In this document: piece by piece, positions 25,062 to 35,576 of the stretch
How the letters are laid out: each line of letters starts with the position of its first letter
How positions within the stretch are numbered: the stretch's first letter is position 1
Program-made: the position numbers and the translations under genes
Notes under the pieces: generated by a model
What the model saw: only the letters and a program-made list of their open reading frames with translations
What the model was told of the DNA's origin: nothing
The model's database searches: none
Assembly: GCF_000689255.1 (NCBI RefSeq)
Contig: NZ_HG964446.1
Location: forward strand, 449,330 to 513,329
Direction: 5' to 3'
Length of the DNA: 64,000 bases
Source of the DNA: Mycobacterium triplex
GTDB taxonomy: Bacteria > Actinomycetota > Actinomycetes > Mycobacteriales > Mycobacteriaceae

Positions 25062-25835
25062 CTATCGACCGGGTCCCGGCGGGCCGGCGAAGGCCTGCGC
25101 GATTTCGAGCCAGCGCCGGGCGTCGGGACCCTGCGCGGTGATGTCGAGGGCGCTGAGCGGACGGCGCTGAGTCACCAAGAAGCAGAAGTCCTCGGCGGCG
25201 CCGGTAACCCGTTGGGCCGCATCGGCCGGGCCCCAGGACCAGGTGTCGCCGCCGGGTCCGCGCAGCTGCACCAGAAACGGCTCGGACGGCGGGGTCAATT
25301 CGTTGACCACGAACGCGTAATCGCGCGTGCGCACCCCCAGATGCGCGATCGAGCGCAGCCGATCGGTGGGCGCCCGCTTGACGCCAACAGCGTCGGCGAC
25401 GTCCAGCCCGTGCGCCCAGGTCTCCATCAGCCGCGCGGTGGCCATCGACGCCGGGCTCATCGGCGGCCCGAACCACGGCAGCTTGCGGCTCTCGTCCACG
25501 GTGAGCAGTGCGTCGTGCAGCCGCTGCCGGGTGGTCCGCCAATCGCTGAGCAGTTCGGCCGGCGGTCTGACCGCCAGCTCCTCGGCACCGGCGTCGACGA
25601 AGCCGACGGGGTCCTGCATGGCGCTGGCCAGCACCTCGGCGAACCCCGCCTCGTCGGTGACCGACAGCAGTGCGACCCGATCCGTCCACAACAGATGCGC
25701 GATCTGGTGTGCGACGCTCCAGCCCGGCGACGGCGTCGGGTCGGACCAGCGCGCCGCGGCCAGGGGCGCCACCAGCGCGTCGAGTTCGTCGCTTTCGGCA
25801 CGCAGGTCGGCCACCATCGGCCCGGGATCCGCCAT
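25062..25835 (-). CDS. TIGR03084/maleylpyruvate-isomerase-like DinB protein (Rv0036c ortholog)
   Basis: The start at ATG 25835 has GGAGG ahead; the longer frame overlaps the upstream gene. The 257-residue length equals Rv0036c. The N-terminal four-helix DinB-like part contains [19 protein letters not shown] with a metal-site His and [13 protein letters not shown] with another; the C-terminal part is an SCP2-like beta domain ([18 protein letters not shown]). Members are mycothiol-dependent or metal-dependent enzymes of unknown substrate. It lies 10 bases after the MFS gene, suggesting one transcript. Confidence 0.9.
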   Translation of the reverse strand: MADPGPMVADLRAESDELDALVAPLAAARWSDPTPSPGWSVAHQIAHLLWTDRVALLSVTDEAGFAEVLASAMQDPVGFVDAGAEELAVRPPAELLSDWRTTRQRLHDALLTVDESRKLPWFGPPMSPASMATARLMETWAHGLDVADAVGVKRAPTDRLRSIAHLGVRTRDYAFVVNELTPPSEPFLVQLRGPGGDTWSWGPADAAQRVTGAAEDFCFLVTQRRPLSALDITAQGPDARRWLEIAQAFAGPPGPGR

Positions 25836-25845
25836 CTTGACCTCC

Positions 25846-27162
25846 TTACCGACTGACCACCGGCTGACCGCGTCGGCCGAGGACACCGTGCACGACGAGC
25901 CCGGCCAGATAGAGCGCCGACCCGAAAAGCACGAACGTCGGCGCACGCCCGTCGGTCGGGATCAGCAGCGCGGCCACGGTGATGGAGACGATGAACGACA
26001 CCCAGAACAACGCGTCCTGCACCGCGAACACGTGGCCGCGCAACGCGTCGTCGACGTCCATCTGCATGGCCGAGTCCGCGCACAGCTTGACCACCTGGCC
26101 GGTGATACCGAGGAAGAAGCTGCACGCCACCATGACCGGCAGCATCAGTCCGGCCCCCGCGACCTCGATCAACGCGGCCGCAACCAAGGCCCCGTTCACC
26201 GCCGTGTAGCGGCCCCAACGGCGCACCGTCGGGGGCGTCAGCAGGGTGGCCAGGAAGGATCCCAGGCCCGACGCGGCGAAGAACACCAGCGCAATCCCCA
26301 GGCCACCGACCGCCGGGTTCTTCGCGTGGTGCGCCAGCAGCAGGATCACCAGCGAATTGATGCCCACCACCATCCGGTGCGACGCCAATCCGGACAGGGC
26401 GGCAGCGACCGTCGGCGTGGACACCACCGTGCGGGCACCGTGCAACCACCCGGTGATCACCGCGTAGATCGCCGATCCGTGGATCGCGCGCTGGGTGTCG
26501 TCCGGCCCGAGCACCCGGGGGCCGAACCGCAGCGACAGCAGCAACGCGACGGACACCGGAATCAGCGTCATGAAGATGATGATCGACGCGCCCCGATCGC
26601 TACCGCCCACGAAAAAGCGTGGTATCAGCATGAAGTTGGCGCCGAAGAACGCCGCGATCGCGCCCGAGGCGGTGGCGAGCGAATTCATCGCCACCACCTG
26701 TTCGCGCGGCACCACGTGCGGCAGGGACGCCGACAGCCCGGAGGCCACGAACCTCGAAAAGCCGTTGAAGAGCAACGCCCCCAGCAGCAGCGACATTTCG
26801 CCGGCGCGCACCGCGAGAATCGTGCCGATCACCACGATCAGGACCAGGCGGAACGAGTTGGCGCCGACCAGCACCCACCGGCGGTCCCACCGGTCCATCA
26901 GCGCCCCGGCGAACGGTCCCAGCAGCGAATAGGGCAGGAACAGCACGGCGAACGCGAACGCGATCGACAGGGGGTCGGCCGCCCGGTCCGGATTGAACAG
27001 CAGCGCGCCGGCCACCGTCGCCTGGAAGAGCCCGTCCCCGAACTGACTCGCCATGCGCAGCGCAACCACCCGCCGGAAATCCGGCATGGCGCGCACCGAC
27101 TGCCACAGTTCGATGGGTGCGCGCGAGGGCATCCGGGTTTGGAACACAGAACCGACTTCCAT
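25846..27162 (-). CDS. MFS transporter (Rv0037c ortholog)
   Basis: The product has about 12 hydrophobic helices and 438 residues from ATG 27162; starts at 27189 or at a later Met are possible because no clear ribosome site is visible. The loop [18 protein letters not shown] is the MFS A-motif variant. The family resembles the DHA3-like exporters (MefA-type). Its position divergent from the YqgE gene matches Rv0037c. The transported compound is unknown. Confidence 0.88.
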   Translation of the reverse strand: MEVGSVFQTRMPSRAPIELWQSVRAMPDFRRVVALRMASQFGDGLFQATVAGALLFNPDRAADPLSIAFAFAVLFLPYSLLGPFAGALMDRWDRRWVLVGANSFRLVLIVVIGTILAVRAGEMSLLLGALLFNGFSRFVASGLSASLPHVVPREQVVAMNSLATASGAIAAFFGANFMLIPRFFVGGSDRGASIIIFMTLIPVSVALLLSLRFGPRVLGPDDTQRAIHGSAIYAVITGWLHGARTVVSTPTVAAALSGLASHRMVVGINSLVILLLAHHAKNPAVGGLGIALVFFAASGLGSFLATLLTPPTVRRWGRYTAVNGALVAAALIEVAGAGLMLPVMVACSFFLGITGQVVKLCADSAMQMDVDDALRGHVFAVQDALFWVSFIVSITVAALLIPTDGRAPTFVLFGSALYLAGLVVHGVLGRRGQPVVSR

Positions 27163-27276
27163 GATTTGGCTGGACAGAGATCGTCTCACTCGACGCCGCT
27201 GTAATAACAGTACAAATACTTACGGGCGGCGTTTTGTTTGTGCCGAGCGATGCTACGGGAGTGCGATGATGGACTG
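27163..27276. promoter_or_regulatory. Divergent MFS/YqgE promoter spacer
   Basis: This 114-bp, locally AT-rich stretch should carry promoters on both strands. A specific operator is not seen; ACGGGAG upstream of ATG 27277 is a weak ribosome site. Confidence 0.4.
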
Positions 27277-27882
27277 ATGCCGCAGCCAGAAGATCCCGAA
27301 GACTACGTCGCACCCGCTGCTCAGCGGGTGCGTGCGGGTACTTTGCTGCTGGCCAATACCGACCTTCTCGAACCGACGTTTCGGCGCAGCGTCATCTACA
27401 TCGTCGAGCACAACGACGGCGGCACGCTGGGCGTGGTGCTCAACCGGTCCAGCGAGACCGCGGTCTACAACGTGTTGCCGCAGTGGGCCAAACTCGCCGC
27501 CAAGCCCAAGACGATGTTCATCGGCGGGCCGGTGAAGCGCGACGCCGCGCTGTGCCTGGCCGCACTGCGGATCGGCGCCGACCCGGACGGGGTACCCGGT
27601 TTGCGGCATGTCGCGGGGCGGATCGTGATGGTCGACCTCGACGCCGAGCCCGACCTGATCGCGCCGATGATCGAGGGCGTCCGGATCTACGCGGGGTACT
27701 CGGGCTGGACCATCGGTCAGCTCGAAGGCGAGATCGAACGTGACGATTGGATTGTGTTGTCCGCGTTGCCATCTGACGTTCTCATCGGGGCGAAGGAAGA
27801 CCTGTGGGGGCAGGTTCTGCGTCGTCAGCCGCTGCCGTTGTCGTTGCTGGCGACCCACCCGATCGACGTCAGCCGAAACTAG
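27277..27882 (+). CDS. YqgE/AlgH family protein (Rv0038 ortholog)
   Basis: The start at ATG 27277 (MPQPEDPEDYVAPAAQRVRA) gives 201 residues. It has the YqgE/AlgH core: GTLLLANTDLLEPTFRRSV, EHNDGGTLGVVLNR, FIGGPVKRDAALCL and the ending YAGYSGWTIGQLEGE. The family is widely conserved and its molecular role is not settled. It overlaps the convergent transporter gene by four bases at the stop. Confidence 0.93.
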   Translation: MPQPEDPEDYVAPAAQRVRAGTLLLANTDLLEPTFRRSVIYIVEHNDGGTLGVVLNRSSETAVYNVLPQWAKLAAKPKTMFIGGPVKRDAALCLAALRIGADPDGVPGLRHVAGRIVMVDLDAEPDLIAPMIEGVRIYAGYSGWTIGQLEGEIERDDWIVLSALPSDVLIGAKEDLWGQVLRRQPLPLSLLATHPIDVSRN

Positions 27883-28892
27883 GTCTCCTCCCCTACCTCC
27901 GACCGCACCGGCGGCAACGACGTTTCGTCGGCTTCACGCGCCAGCCTGCTGGCGATCACCGCGCACACCACCAGCTGGATCTGGTGAAAGATCATCAGCG
28001 GCAACATGGTCAGGCCCACGATGTTGTCGGGGAAGAACACCAGCGCCATCGGCAGCCCGGACGCCAGACTCTTCTTCGACCCGCAGAACAGCAGCACGAT
28101 CGCATCCGCGCGGTCGAGCCGCGCCAGTCGGCCGACCACGGTCGTGGCGACCAGCACGATGGCCAGCAGTACCACGGCGACCAGGGACACCAGGATCAGT
28201 CGCCACAAGTCGACGCTGACCCAGATGCCCTGCACCACGCCCATCGAGAAGGCCGTGTACACGACCAGCAGGATGGACCCCCGGTCGACGATCTTGAGCA
28301 CCGCGGCGTAACGGCTGACGAACCCCGCGATCCATGGCCGCGCCAGCTGACCGGCTCCGAAGGGCAGCAAGAGCTGCACCACGATGTCGCGGATCGAATG
28401 GCCATCCACGTGGACGACGCCGCTGGTATTCATCAGCAGCACCACCAGCAAGGGGGTCAGCACAATGCCGAGAATGTTCGACAACGAGGCACTGACGATG
28501 GCGGCCGAAACATGGCCCCGCGCAATCGAAGTGAAGGCGATCGACGATTGCACCGTCGACGGGACCAGGCAGAGGAACAGCACGCCGTTGTAAAGATCGG
28601 TCGTCAGCACCGAGGGCACCAACACCTGAGCGGCCAGCCCCAGCAGCGGGAAAAACACGAAGGTCATGGACAGTACGAGCAAGTGCAATTTCCATTGCCG
28701 GACGCCGTGCCAGGCCTGCTGCGGTGACAGGCGCGCGCCGTACAGGAAGAACAGCAGCGCGATCGCGGACTCCGCGGCGACCGAGGCCGCGTGCGCGGCG
28801 TCGCCGTGGGCTGGGAAGAGGGAGGCAATCGCCACGGTCGAGGCCAGGGCCAGCAGAAACGGATCAAAGATCGTCGACAAGCGCCTCAGCAT
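27879..28892 (-). CDS. SBF-like bile acid:sodium symporter family transporter
   Basis: The 337-residue membrane protein starts at ATG 28892 and has 9-10 hydrophobic helices. It matches the SBF-like (YfeH/ASBT-fold) family: LFFLYGARLSPQQAW, CLVPSTVQSSIAFTSIARG with the crossover region, and FCGSKKSLASGLPMALV. Family members carry organic anions with sodium. I do not recall a gene here in M. tuberculosis between Rv0038 and Rv0039c, so it is likely an insertion here or a loss there. Substrate unknown. Confidence 0.88.
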   Translation of the reverse strand: MLRRLSTIFDPFLLALASTVAIASLFPAHGDAAHAASVAAESAIALLFFLYGARLSPQQAWHGVRQWKLHLLVLSMTFVFFPLLGLAAQVLVPSVLTTDLYNGVLFLCLVPSTVQSSIAFTSIARGHVSAAIVSASLSNILGIVLTPLLVVLLMNTSGVVHVDGHSIRDIVVQLLLPFGAGQLARPWIAGFVSRYAAVLKIVDRGSILLVVYTAFSMGVVQGIWVSVDLWRLILVSLVAVVLLAIVLVATTVVGRLARLDRADAIVLLFCGSKKSLASGLPMALVFFPDNIVGLTMLPLMIFHQIQLVVCAVIASRLAREADETSLPPVRSEVGEET

Positions 28893-28931
28893 GGTGGCCT
28901 ATCGCACGACTTCGTGTCGGTTTAGTTTTCG

Positions 28932-29273
28932 TCAGTGGCAGGACTGTGTGCAGGCGCTGCACTCGCCGGCGCAACTGGGTGCCGCCGCTTGTTGGCGTAG
29001 TGCGAAGCGTGCGCTCTGCCACGAGCCCGCGGCCAGCGTGCCGAGGGCGCCGGCCACGCAGACGATCAGCACCACGAATGCGGTGTGCGCGGATGCGGCC
29101 AGTGCCACCACGCCGCCGGCGGTCAGCATCACCGCGGCCGCCAGCTGGGTCGGCGCCATAGCGCGTAGCGCCAGTTGAGTGCCGTCGACGGCGTGGTTGT
29201 GCGACAGCGACCAAGTCCCGAACCCGGCGGAAGCCACCGCCGCACACATGCACAAGACCCCAGCGATCAGCAT
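28932..29273 (-). CDS. Small membrane protein with Cys-rich tail (Rv0039c ortholog)
   Basis: The 113-residue product starts at ATG 29273. It has three hydrophobic helices (residues 1-20, 43-62 and 66-85) and ends in CAGECSACTQSCH. The four Cys in the tail could bind metal or form disulfides. It matches Rv0039c in position and length. Function unknown. Confidence 0.85.
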   Translation of the reverse strand: MLIAGVLCMCAAVASAGFGTWSLSHNHAVDGTQLALRAMAPTQLAAAVMLTAGGVVALAASAHTAFVVLIVCVAGALGTLAAGSWQSARFALRQQAAAPSCAGECSACTQSCH

Positions 29274-29351
29274 TGCCCCACAATACGAGGCCGGTGGCGG
29301 ATCCGCGCGTCGGGCTCCACACCCCTTATGACCCCTTATGTCAATGCGGAA

Positions 29352-30437
29352 TTAGCGCGCGCCGAGGTTGCTGAAGTTCGGCAGCGGCGGAAGCCCCGGC
29401 ACGAGGGCCAACAGGTTGGGCGCCGGCTGGGAGGGCAGTTGTCCAGGCACAGCCGGCTGCGCGGGAAGCCGGGTCGGCGCGCCGACCGGTGCCTGCGCCG
29501 GAACCGCGGCGGGAGCCGGTGCGGGTGCGGTTGCCTGGGCCGGAAGCCCGACGGGTGCGGCGGTCGGGGCGGGCGCGGCGGGAGCCGGGGCGGCGGACCC
29601 GGGGGCGGTCACCCGGAATCCGTTGATGATCGCGTCGGTGGCGGGTGCGTCGGCGACCGCCACCGCCCGGTCGGTGGTGACCGACAGCGACACCAGGTAC
29701 GTGTCGTGGCCGGAGGTGGCGAGGATGTGACGGCGTGAGGTGTTCAGCGTCATGTCGCCCTCGCGGTAGGTGCCCTCGATCACCGACGACGGGAAACCGT
29801 CGAAGTCAGCCATCGAAGCGTTCGTGGACTGCCAGGCCAGCAGTTTCTGGCTGTCGACGTAGCCGTGCGAAATGGCTTCCCTGGGATCGAACGTACCGAC
29901 CAGCTTGTAGACGACGACCTGCGCGTTTGATGTGTAGACGCTGCTTCCTTGCCGGTCGGCGATCACCGCGAACGCGTCCGGGACATTGGGGTCGGGCACC
30001 TGGGTCCAGCGAGGCGGCACCGGCAGCGTGATATCCAGCGCCTTGAATCCCTGCGGCTTCTGCGGCTCGAGCTTGACGCCCTTCGATGTGAAGTAGTCGC
30101 GCAGCGTCCCGGAGGCCGCGGGAGTCACCGAAGGCGGCTGCGCCGGCGCAACCGCGGCGGCGTTGGGCGTCGCGGCCGGAGCGGCGTTGGGCGCCGAGGC
30201 GAGGCTCGGCGGTGCGAACGGATTCGCCGACGGCGGGGTGGGGACAAACCGGCTGCTGGTCGTGCCCGGAGCCGCCGGCGGGTAGTACTGCTGCGCCGGC
30301 ACCGGAACGATCGGACCGGGCGGGACGGGAGCCACCGGCTCAGCCGAAGCGGTAGCACCCGAAAATAGGGCGAACCCGATCACACCGGCGGCAAAACCGC
30401 CGGCGATTACGCGCCCGGGGGCGGCGATCTGAGTCAT
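29352..30437 (-). CDS. mtc28: Mtc28, secreted proline-rich 28-kDa antigen homolog
   Basis: The start at ATG 30437, after AAGGACCGACAG, gives 361 residues. A Sec signal peptide covers residues 1-32 ([18 protein letters not shown], cleavage after ASA). A Pro/Ala-rich segment follows, then a globular LpqN/Mtc28-type domain (about 110-285: [38 protein letters not shown]), and a long Pro/Ala-rich tail. M. tuberculosis Mtc28 (Rv0040c) is a shorter secreted antigen of about 310 residues; the extra length lies in the low-complexity tails. It is divergent from leuS. Confidence 0.92.
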   Translation of the reverse strand: MTQIAAPGRVIAGGFAAGVIGFALFSGATASAEPVAPVPPGPIVPVPAQQYYPPAAPGTTSSRFVPTPPSANPFAPPSLASAPNAAPAATPNAAAVAPAQPPSVTPAASGTLRDYFTSKGVKLEPQKPQGFKALDITLPVPPRWTQVPDPNVPDAFAVIADRQGSSVYTSNAQVVVYKLVGTFDPREAISHGYVDSQKLLAWQSTNASMADFDGFPSSVIEGTYREGDMTLNTSRRHILATSGHDTYLVSLSVTTDRAVAVADAPATDAIINGFRVTAPGSAAPAPAAPAPTAAPVGLPAQATAPAPAPAAVPAQAPVGAPTRLPAQPAVPGQLPSQPAPNLLALVPGLPPLPNFSNLGAR

Positions 30438-30612
30438 CTCTGTCGGTCCTTCCGAATGGCTGGCCCACCAGCATCCGTCGTATAGAGGCTGACTGTAACC
30501 AGAGGTCAAACGCGCTGGACAGGGCCGAAACAGAGCTGGGATGAACCCCTGATCTCTGCGCAACGCAACCTTTATCAACCTGTGGCCGACAGGCCCGCCG
30601 AGGCGTCCCTTA

Positions 30613-30625
30613 TACGCTGTTCGGG
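30613..30625 (+). promoter_or_regulatory. -10 box for a predicted leaderless leuS transcript
   Basis: TACGCT (30613-30618) fits TANNNT and ends six bases before GTG 30625. No ribosome-binding sequence precedes the GTG, so leuS appears to be leaderless. Confidence 0.55.
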
Positions 30626-33531
30626 TGACCCAATCGCCGACCGCCTCGTCTCGGAGCAACCCCACAGGTGCCCAGAGCGAGTCCGACGCGCCGCCTTTCC
30701 GTTACACCGCGGAGCTCGCCGGCCGTATTGAGGGCACCTGGCAGGACAACTGGGCGCGGCTCGGGACGTTCAATGTGTCCAACCCGGTGGGGTCGTTGGC
30801 CCCGGCGGATGGCGCACCGGTGCCCGACGACAAGCTGTTCGTCCAGGACATGTTCCCCTACCCGTCGGGCGACGGGCTGCACGTCGGACATCCCCTCGGC
30901 TACATCGCGACCGACGTCTACGCGCGCTACTTCCGCATGATTGGCCGTAACGTGCTGCACGCCTTGGGTTTTGACGCGTTCGGACTGCCCGCCGAGCAGT
31001 ATGCGGTGCAAACCGGCACCCATCCGCGCGCTCGGACCGAGGCCAACATCGTCAACTTCCGCCGGCAGCTGGGCCGGCTGGGACTCGGGCACGACAGCCG
31101 GCGAACCTTCTCGACCACCGACGTCGAGTTCTACAAGTGGACGCAATGGATCTTCCTGCAGATCTACAACGCGTGGTTCGACACCGCCGCCGGCAAGGCC
31201 CGCCCCATCACCGAGTTGATCGCCGAGTTCGATTCCGGTGCCCGCCGTCTGGACGACGGCCGGGACTGGGCGACCTTGTCGGCGGGGGAGCGCGCCGACG
31301 TGATCGACGGCCACCGGCTGGTGTACCGCGCCGACTCGATGGTGAACTGGTGCCCCGGACTGGGCACCGTGCTGGCCAACGAAGAGGTCACCTCCGACGG
31401 ACGCAGTGATCGCGGCAACTTCCCGGTGTTCCGGAAACGGTTGCGGCAGTGGATGATGCGCATCACCGCGTACTCCGACCGGCTGCTCGACGACCTGGAC
31501 GTGCTGGACTGGCCGGACCAGGTCAAGACCATGCAGCGCAACTGGATCGGCCGTTCCACCGGCGCCGAGGCGTTGTTCTCGGCGACGACCTCCAGCGGCG
31601 AGATCGTCGACATCGACGTGTTCACCACGCGGCCCGACACTTTGTTCGGCGCAACGTATCTGGTGCTGGCGCCCGAACACGAGCTGGTGGACGACCTCGT
31701 TGCCGCCGCCTGGCCGGACGGGGTGGACGCCACGTGGACCTACGGCGCCGTCACACCCCGCGAAGCCGTCGCGGCGTACCGACGCGCGATCGGCGCGAAG
31801 TCGGACCTCGAGCGCCAGGAGAGCAAGGAGAAGACCGGCGTCTTCCTGGGCAGCTACGCGACCAACCCGGCCAACGGCAAACCGGTGCCGATCTTCATCG
31901 CCGACTACGTGCTGGTGGGCTACGGCACCGGCGCGATCATGGCGGTGCCGGGCCACGACCAGCGTGACTGGGACTTCGCCACCGCGTTCCACCTCCCGAT
32001 CGTGGAAGTCATCGCCGGCGGCGATATTTCGGAGTCCGCATACGCCGGCGACGGCGTGCTGGTGAACTCCGGTTATCTCGACGGAATGGACGTCGCGGCC
32101 GCCAAGGCGGCCATCACCGCCCGCCTGGAGGCCGAGGGCCGTGGCCGGGCGCGGATCGAATTCAAGTTGCGCGATTGGCTTTTCGCGCGCCAGCGGTACT
32201 GGGGCGAACCGTTTCCCATCGTCTACGACAGCGACGGCCGCCCGCACGCACTGAGCGAGGCCGCGTTACCGGTGGAGCTTCCGGACATCCCCGACTATTC
32301 GCCGGTGCTGTTCGATCCGGACGACGCCGACAGCGAGCCGTCGCCGCCACTGGGCAAGGCCACCGACTGGGTGCACGTCGAGCTGGATTTGGGCGACGGG
32401 CTGAAGCCCTACAGCCGCGACACCAATGTGATGCCGCAGTGGGCCGGCAGCTCATGGTACGAGTTGCGCTACGCCGATCCGCATAACTCGGAACGGTTCT
32501 GCGCCAGGGAAAACGAGGCATATTGGATGGGTCCGCGGCCGGCCGAGCACGGTCCGCGGGACCCCGGTGGCGTCGACTTGTACGTCGGGGGAGCCGAGCA
32601 CGCGGTGCTGCACCTGCTGTATGCCAGGTTCTGGCACAAGGTTCTCTACGACCTGGGCCACGTCAGTTCGCGGGAGCCTTACCGCCGCCTGGTCAACCAG
32701 GGCTACATCCAGGCGTTCGCCTACACTGACGCCCGCGGTTCCTACGTCGCGGCCGACGAGGTGGTCGAACGCGGCAACAGATTCTTCTATCCCGGACCCG
32801 ACGGCGAGGTCGAAGTCTTTCAGGAATTCGGCAAAATCGGTAAGAGCCTGAAGAATTCGATCTCACCCGACACCATCTGCGACGAATACGGCGCGGACAC
32901 CCTGCGGGTGTACGAGATGTCGATGGGCCCGCTGGAGGCGTCCCGGCCATGGGCGACCAAGGACGTCGTCGGCGCACACCGTTTCTTGCAGCGGGTCTGG
33001 CGGCTGGTGGTCGACGAGAACACCGGCGAATCGCGGGTGGCCGACGTGGGCGAGCAGCTGGACACCGAAACGCTGCGCGCCCTGCACCGCACTATCGAGG
33101 GAGTCTCGGAAGACTATGCGGCCCTGCGGAATAACACCGCGGCTGCCAAGCTGATCGAGTACACCAACCACCTCACCAAAGAGCACCGCGATGCGGTGCC
33201 CCGCGCGGCGGTCGAACCGCTGGTGCTGATGCTGGCACCGCTGGCCCCGCACCTGGCCGAGGAGTTGTGGTCGCGGTTGGGGCACACCACGTCGTTGGCG
33301 CACGGCCCGTTCCCGGTGGCCGACCCGGCCTATCTTGTCGACGACACCGTCGAGTACCCGGTGCAGGTCAACGGTAAGGTGCGCGGACGTGTGGTGGTAG
33401 CCGCCAATGCCGATGACGACACCCTCAAAGCAGCGGCGCTGGCGGATGAAAAGGTCAAGGCCTTCCTGGCCGGAGCGACCCCCCGCAAGGTGATCGTGGT
33501 TGCCGGCCGGCTGGTGAATCTGGTGGTCTGA
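30625..33531 (+). CDS. leuS: Leucyl-tRNA synthetase
   Basis: The 968-residue class I synthetase starts at GTG 30625. The HIGH-type motif is in [16 protein letters not shown] (about residues 74-89), the CP1 editing domain runs from about 260 to 430 with [20 protein letters not shown], and the KMSKS loop is GKIGKSLKN at about 735-743. It charges tRNA-Leu. The N-terminal extension of about 35 residues is usual for mycobacteria. It matches Rv0041 and is convergent with the SDR gene. Confidence 0.98.
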   Translation: MTQSPTASSRSNPTGAQSESDAPPFRYTAELAGRIEGTWQDNWARLGTFNVSNPVGSLAPADGAPVPDDKLFVQDMFPYPSGDGLHVGHPLGYIATDVYARYFRMIGRNVLHALGFDAFGLPAEQYAVQTGTHPRARTEANIVNFRRQLGRLGLGHDSRRTFSTTDVEFYKWTQWIFLQIYNAWFDTAAGKARPITELIAEFDSGARRLDDGRDWATLSAGERADVIDGHRLVYRADSMVNWCPGLGTVLANEEVTSDGRSDRGNFPVFRKRLRQWMMRITAYSDRLLDDLDVLDWPDQVKTMQRNWIGRSTGAEALFSATTSSGEIVDIDVFTTRPDTLFGATYLVLAPEHELVDDLVAAAWPDGVDATWTYGAVTPREAVAAYRRAIGAKSDLERQESKEKTGVFLGSYATNPANGKPVPIFIADYVLVGYGTGAIMAVPGHDQRDWDFATAFHLPIVEVIAGGDISESAYAGDGVLVNSGYLDGMDVAAAKAAITARLEAEGRGRARIEFKLRDWLFARQRYWGEPFPIVYDSDGRPHALSEAALPVELPDIPDYSPVLFDPDDADSEPSPPLGKATDWVHVELDLGDGLKPYSRDTNVMPQWAGSSWYELRYADPHNSERFCARENEAYWMGPRPAEHGPRDPGGVDLYVGGAEHAVLHLLYARFWHKVLYDLGHVSSREPYRRLVNQGYIQAFAYTDARGSYVAADEVVERGNRFFYPGPDGEVEVFQEFGKIGKSLKNSISPDTICDEYGADTLRVYEMSMGPLEASRPWATKDVVGAHRFLQRVWRLVVDENTGESRVADVGEQLDTETLRALHRTIEGVSEDYAALRNNTAAAKLIEYTNHLTKEHRDAVPRAAVEPLVLMLAPLAPHLAEELWSRLGHTTSLAHGPFPVADPAYLVDDTVEYPVQVNGKVRGRVVVAANADDDTLKAAALADEKVKAFLAGATPRKVIVVAGRLVNLVV

Positions 33532-33532
33532 C

Positions 33533-33548
33533 GCCGGCTACCGCCGGC
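33533..33548. terminator. Convergent stem-loop between leuS and the SDR gene
   Basis: GCCGGC-TACC-GCCGGC forms a perfect 6-bp stem just after the leuS stop and across the SDR stop. No U tract. It may serve both strands. Confidence 0.4.
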
Positions 33549-34209
33549 CCGGCCGCAGTACCACCTCGTGGACGTGGCCGTCGCGCGGTGTGGCCACCGC
33601 TTGGGCGACCGCAGCGGCGACGGTTTCGGGTCGCAGGAAGTCGGCGGCGTCGTAGTCGCCACCCTCGAACGCGACGAGTTCGCGCTGCATCTCGGTGTCG
33701 GTGCGGCCCGGAAATATCGTGGTGACTCGCAGGCTCGGTTCATCGGTGCGCAGGGAGTCGGCGAACGCGCGCAAGGCGAACTTGCTGGCCGAGTAGGACG
33801 CCATGCCCGGCGAAACCGCGCGCCCCGCACCGGAGTTGATGAACACCACCTGACCGCGGGCGCTGCGCAGGGCGGGCAACAGTTCCAGCGTAAGAGCCAC
33901 CGCGCCAAAGACATTCACGCTGAAGGTGGCCCGCCATTCGTCGACGTGCGACTCGGCGACCCGGCCCGGAAAGGACACTCCCGCGTTGTGCACCAGCACG
34001 TCGAGCTCGTCGACGATCTCGCAGGCGGCCTCGATCTCGTCGACGTCGGTCAGGTCCAGTGGGAAGGTGGTGGCGCCGAGGCGCTCCGCGACGGCGTCGA
34101 GCCGGGCGGAGGGTCGACCGGCCAGCAGCAGCGTATGCGTCGGGGCCAGCGCGGTGGCGATGGCGGAACCGATGCCCCCGCCGGCACCAGTGATGAGTGC
34201 GGTTGGCAT
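33538..34209 (-). CDS. Short-chain dehydrogenase/reductase
   Basis: The 223-residue product starts at ATG 34209. It has the classical SDR elements: TGAGGGIG cofactor loop at 8-15, VLVHNAG at about 72-78, a catalytic Ser in INSGAG and the Y-x-x-x-K pair in YSASKFALRAF. The family reduces or oxidises carbonyl or hydroxyl groups with NAD(P). It sits between leuS and the MarR gene on the minus strand; I do not recall it there in M. tuberculosis. Substrate unknown. Confidence 0.92.
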   Translation of the reverse strand: MPTALITGAGGGIGSAIATALAPTHTLLLAGRPSARLDAVAERLGATTFPLDLTDVDEIEAACEIVDELDVLVHNAGVSFPGRVAESHVDEWRATFSVNVFGAVALTLELLPALRSARGQVVFINSGAGRAVSPGMASYSASKFALRAFADSLRTDEPSLRVTTIFPGRTDTEMQRELVAFEGGDYDAADFLRPETVAAAVAQAVATPRDGHVHEVVLRPGRR

Positions 34210-34257
34210 GTGACTCAGTCTACGGACATCACCAATGCCGTTGGAAAACAGCTACTT

Positions 34258-34764
34258 TCACGCGCGCTTGCGCGCGGGGGATTCTCCTCCGGCGGGCCCC
34301 GACGTCGGCTCTCCCGACGCCAGGCGCTCCAGCGGTGCCAGTGCTTTGGTCAGCATGTTCAGGTCGGACTCGTTGAGTTGGCTGAGCATCGCGGCCAGTG
34401 CCGCGTGCCGGTTGGCCAGCGACTCGGCGTGAACGGCGCGGCCGCGCGGGGTGATGTCGACCAGCACGGCGCGCAGGTCGGACGGATCGCGGGAACGCTT
34501 CACCAGCCCGATCTTCTCCAGCCGTCGGATCGCGACGGTCGTGGTGGGGGTCCGCACCCGTTCGTGTGCGGCCAGATCCGTCATCCGGATGGGGCCTTGA
34601 TCGAGCAGGGTGACCAAGATCGACAGCTGCGCCAAGGTCAATTCGCCCGCCACCACTCCGCTGGGGTCGCCTCGGCGCAGGATCGAAAACAGCTTGGACA
34701 GTGCGCGGTGCAAGCCTTCCGCAAGCTCGGTTACCTCGGCCGCGGTGGAGTCGCTGTCCGCCAT
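34258..34764 (-). CDS. MarR-family regulator (Rv0042c ortholog)
   Basis: From ATG 34764 the product has 168 residues. A winged helix spans about 45-125: LTLAQLSILVTLLDQGPIRM, recognition helix around RVRTPTTTVAIRRLEKIGLV, and wing RSRDPSDLRAVLVDIT. The C-terminal tail is Gly/Pro-rich. MarR proteins respond to small phenolic or lipid ligands. It lies 48 bases upstream of the SDR gene on the same strand and may control it and itself. Confidence 0.88.
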   Translation of the reverse strand: MADSDSTAAEVTELAEGLHRALSKLFSILRRGDPSGVVAGELTLAQLSILVTLLDQGPIRMTDLAAHERVRTPTTTVAIRRLEKIGLVKRSRDPSDLRAVLVDITPRGRAVHAESLANRHAALAAMLSQLNESDLNMLTKALAPLERLASGEPTSGPAGGESPARKRA

Positions 34765-34826
34765 AAGTCGGCAGTCTAACCCGATATGGGTGCCGTACAA
34801 GGTAGCTACGGACTATTTCTAGCCCG

Positions 34827-35576
34827 TCAAAGCACTTGGGACAGGAATCGCTGCAGGCGGTCAGTTGTAGCCGCTTCGAATATCTGCTCAGGTGGCCCGG
34901 ATTCCACCACCTTGCCTTGATCCATGAACACCACGGTGTCCGATGCCGACCGCGCGAAACCCATTTCGTGCGTGACCACGATCATCGTCATGCCGCCCGC
35001 CCCGAGGTCGGCGATGAGCTGCAAGGCTCCCTTGACCATTTCCGGATCCAGCGCCGAGGTCGCCTCGTCGAAGAACATCACCTGTGGCGCCATCGCCAGC
35101 GCCCGGGCGATCGCAACCCGTTGCTGCTGGCCACCGGAGAGCATGCCGGGGCGGGCACCGGCCTTGTGCTTCAGTCCAACTCGTGCCAGCTGCGTCAGCG
35201 CGAGCTCTTTGGCCTCCGCCGCGGACAGCCCGCGCAGCTTCTGCGGGCCCAGCGCGATGTTCTTGAGGATCGTCAGATGGGGGAACAGGTTGTAATGCTG
35301 GAACACCATCCCGATGCGCTGGCGCAACTCGTTGGGGTCGTCGCCCAGCACCGATCGTCCGTCCAGCAGGATGTCGCCGCTGTCGGGTTCATGCAGCCGG
35401 TTGAGGGCGCGCAGCAACGTCGACTTACCCGAGCCGGACGGCCCGATGACGGCGACCGTGGTGCCGGCGGGGGCTTCGAAGCTGACGCCGCGCAGCACCT
35501 TCGTCCCGCCCAGGGTCTTGTGAATATCCCTGGCTTCCAACGAAACTGATGCCCGCCCTGCGGTGTCGTCGGTCAT
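34827..35576 (-). CDS. Amino-acid ABC transporter ATP-binding protein (GlnQ-like)
   Basis: I set the start at ATG 35576, giving 249 residues; the longer frame is the shadow of the permease gene. All motifs are present: Walker A GPSGSGKST (45-53), Q-loop FQHYNLF, signature LSGGQQQR (146-153), Walker B VMFFDEATSALDP and switch His in VVTHEMGFA. It is most like polar amino-acid importers (GlnQ/ArtP type). The ATG overlaps the fused permease stop (ATGA), so both are co-translated. Confidence 0.94.
   Translation of the reverse strand: MTDDTAGRASVSLEARDIHKTLGGTKVLRGVSFEAPAGTTVAVIGPSGSGKSTLLRALNRLHEPDSGDILLDGRSVLGDDPNELRQRIGMVFQHYNLFPHLTILKNIALGPQKLRGLSAAEAKELALTQLARVGLKHKAGARPGMLSGGQQQRVAIARALAMAPQVMFFDEATSALDPEMVKGALQLIADLGAGGMTMIVVTHEMGFARSASDTVVFMDQGKVVESGPPEQIFEAATTDRLQRFLSQVL

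Noticed and set aside
30438..30624. T-box riboswitch before leuS
   Set aside because: No T-box sequence or long structured leader; the -10 box predicts a leaderless message.
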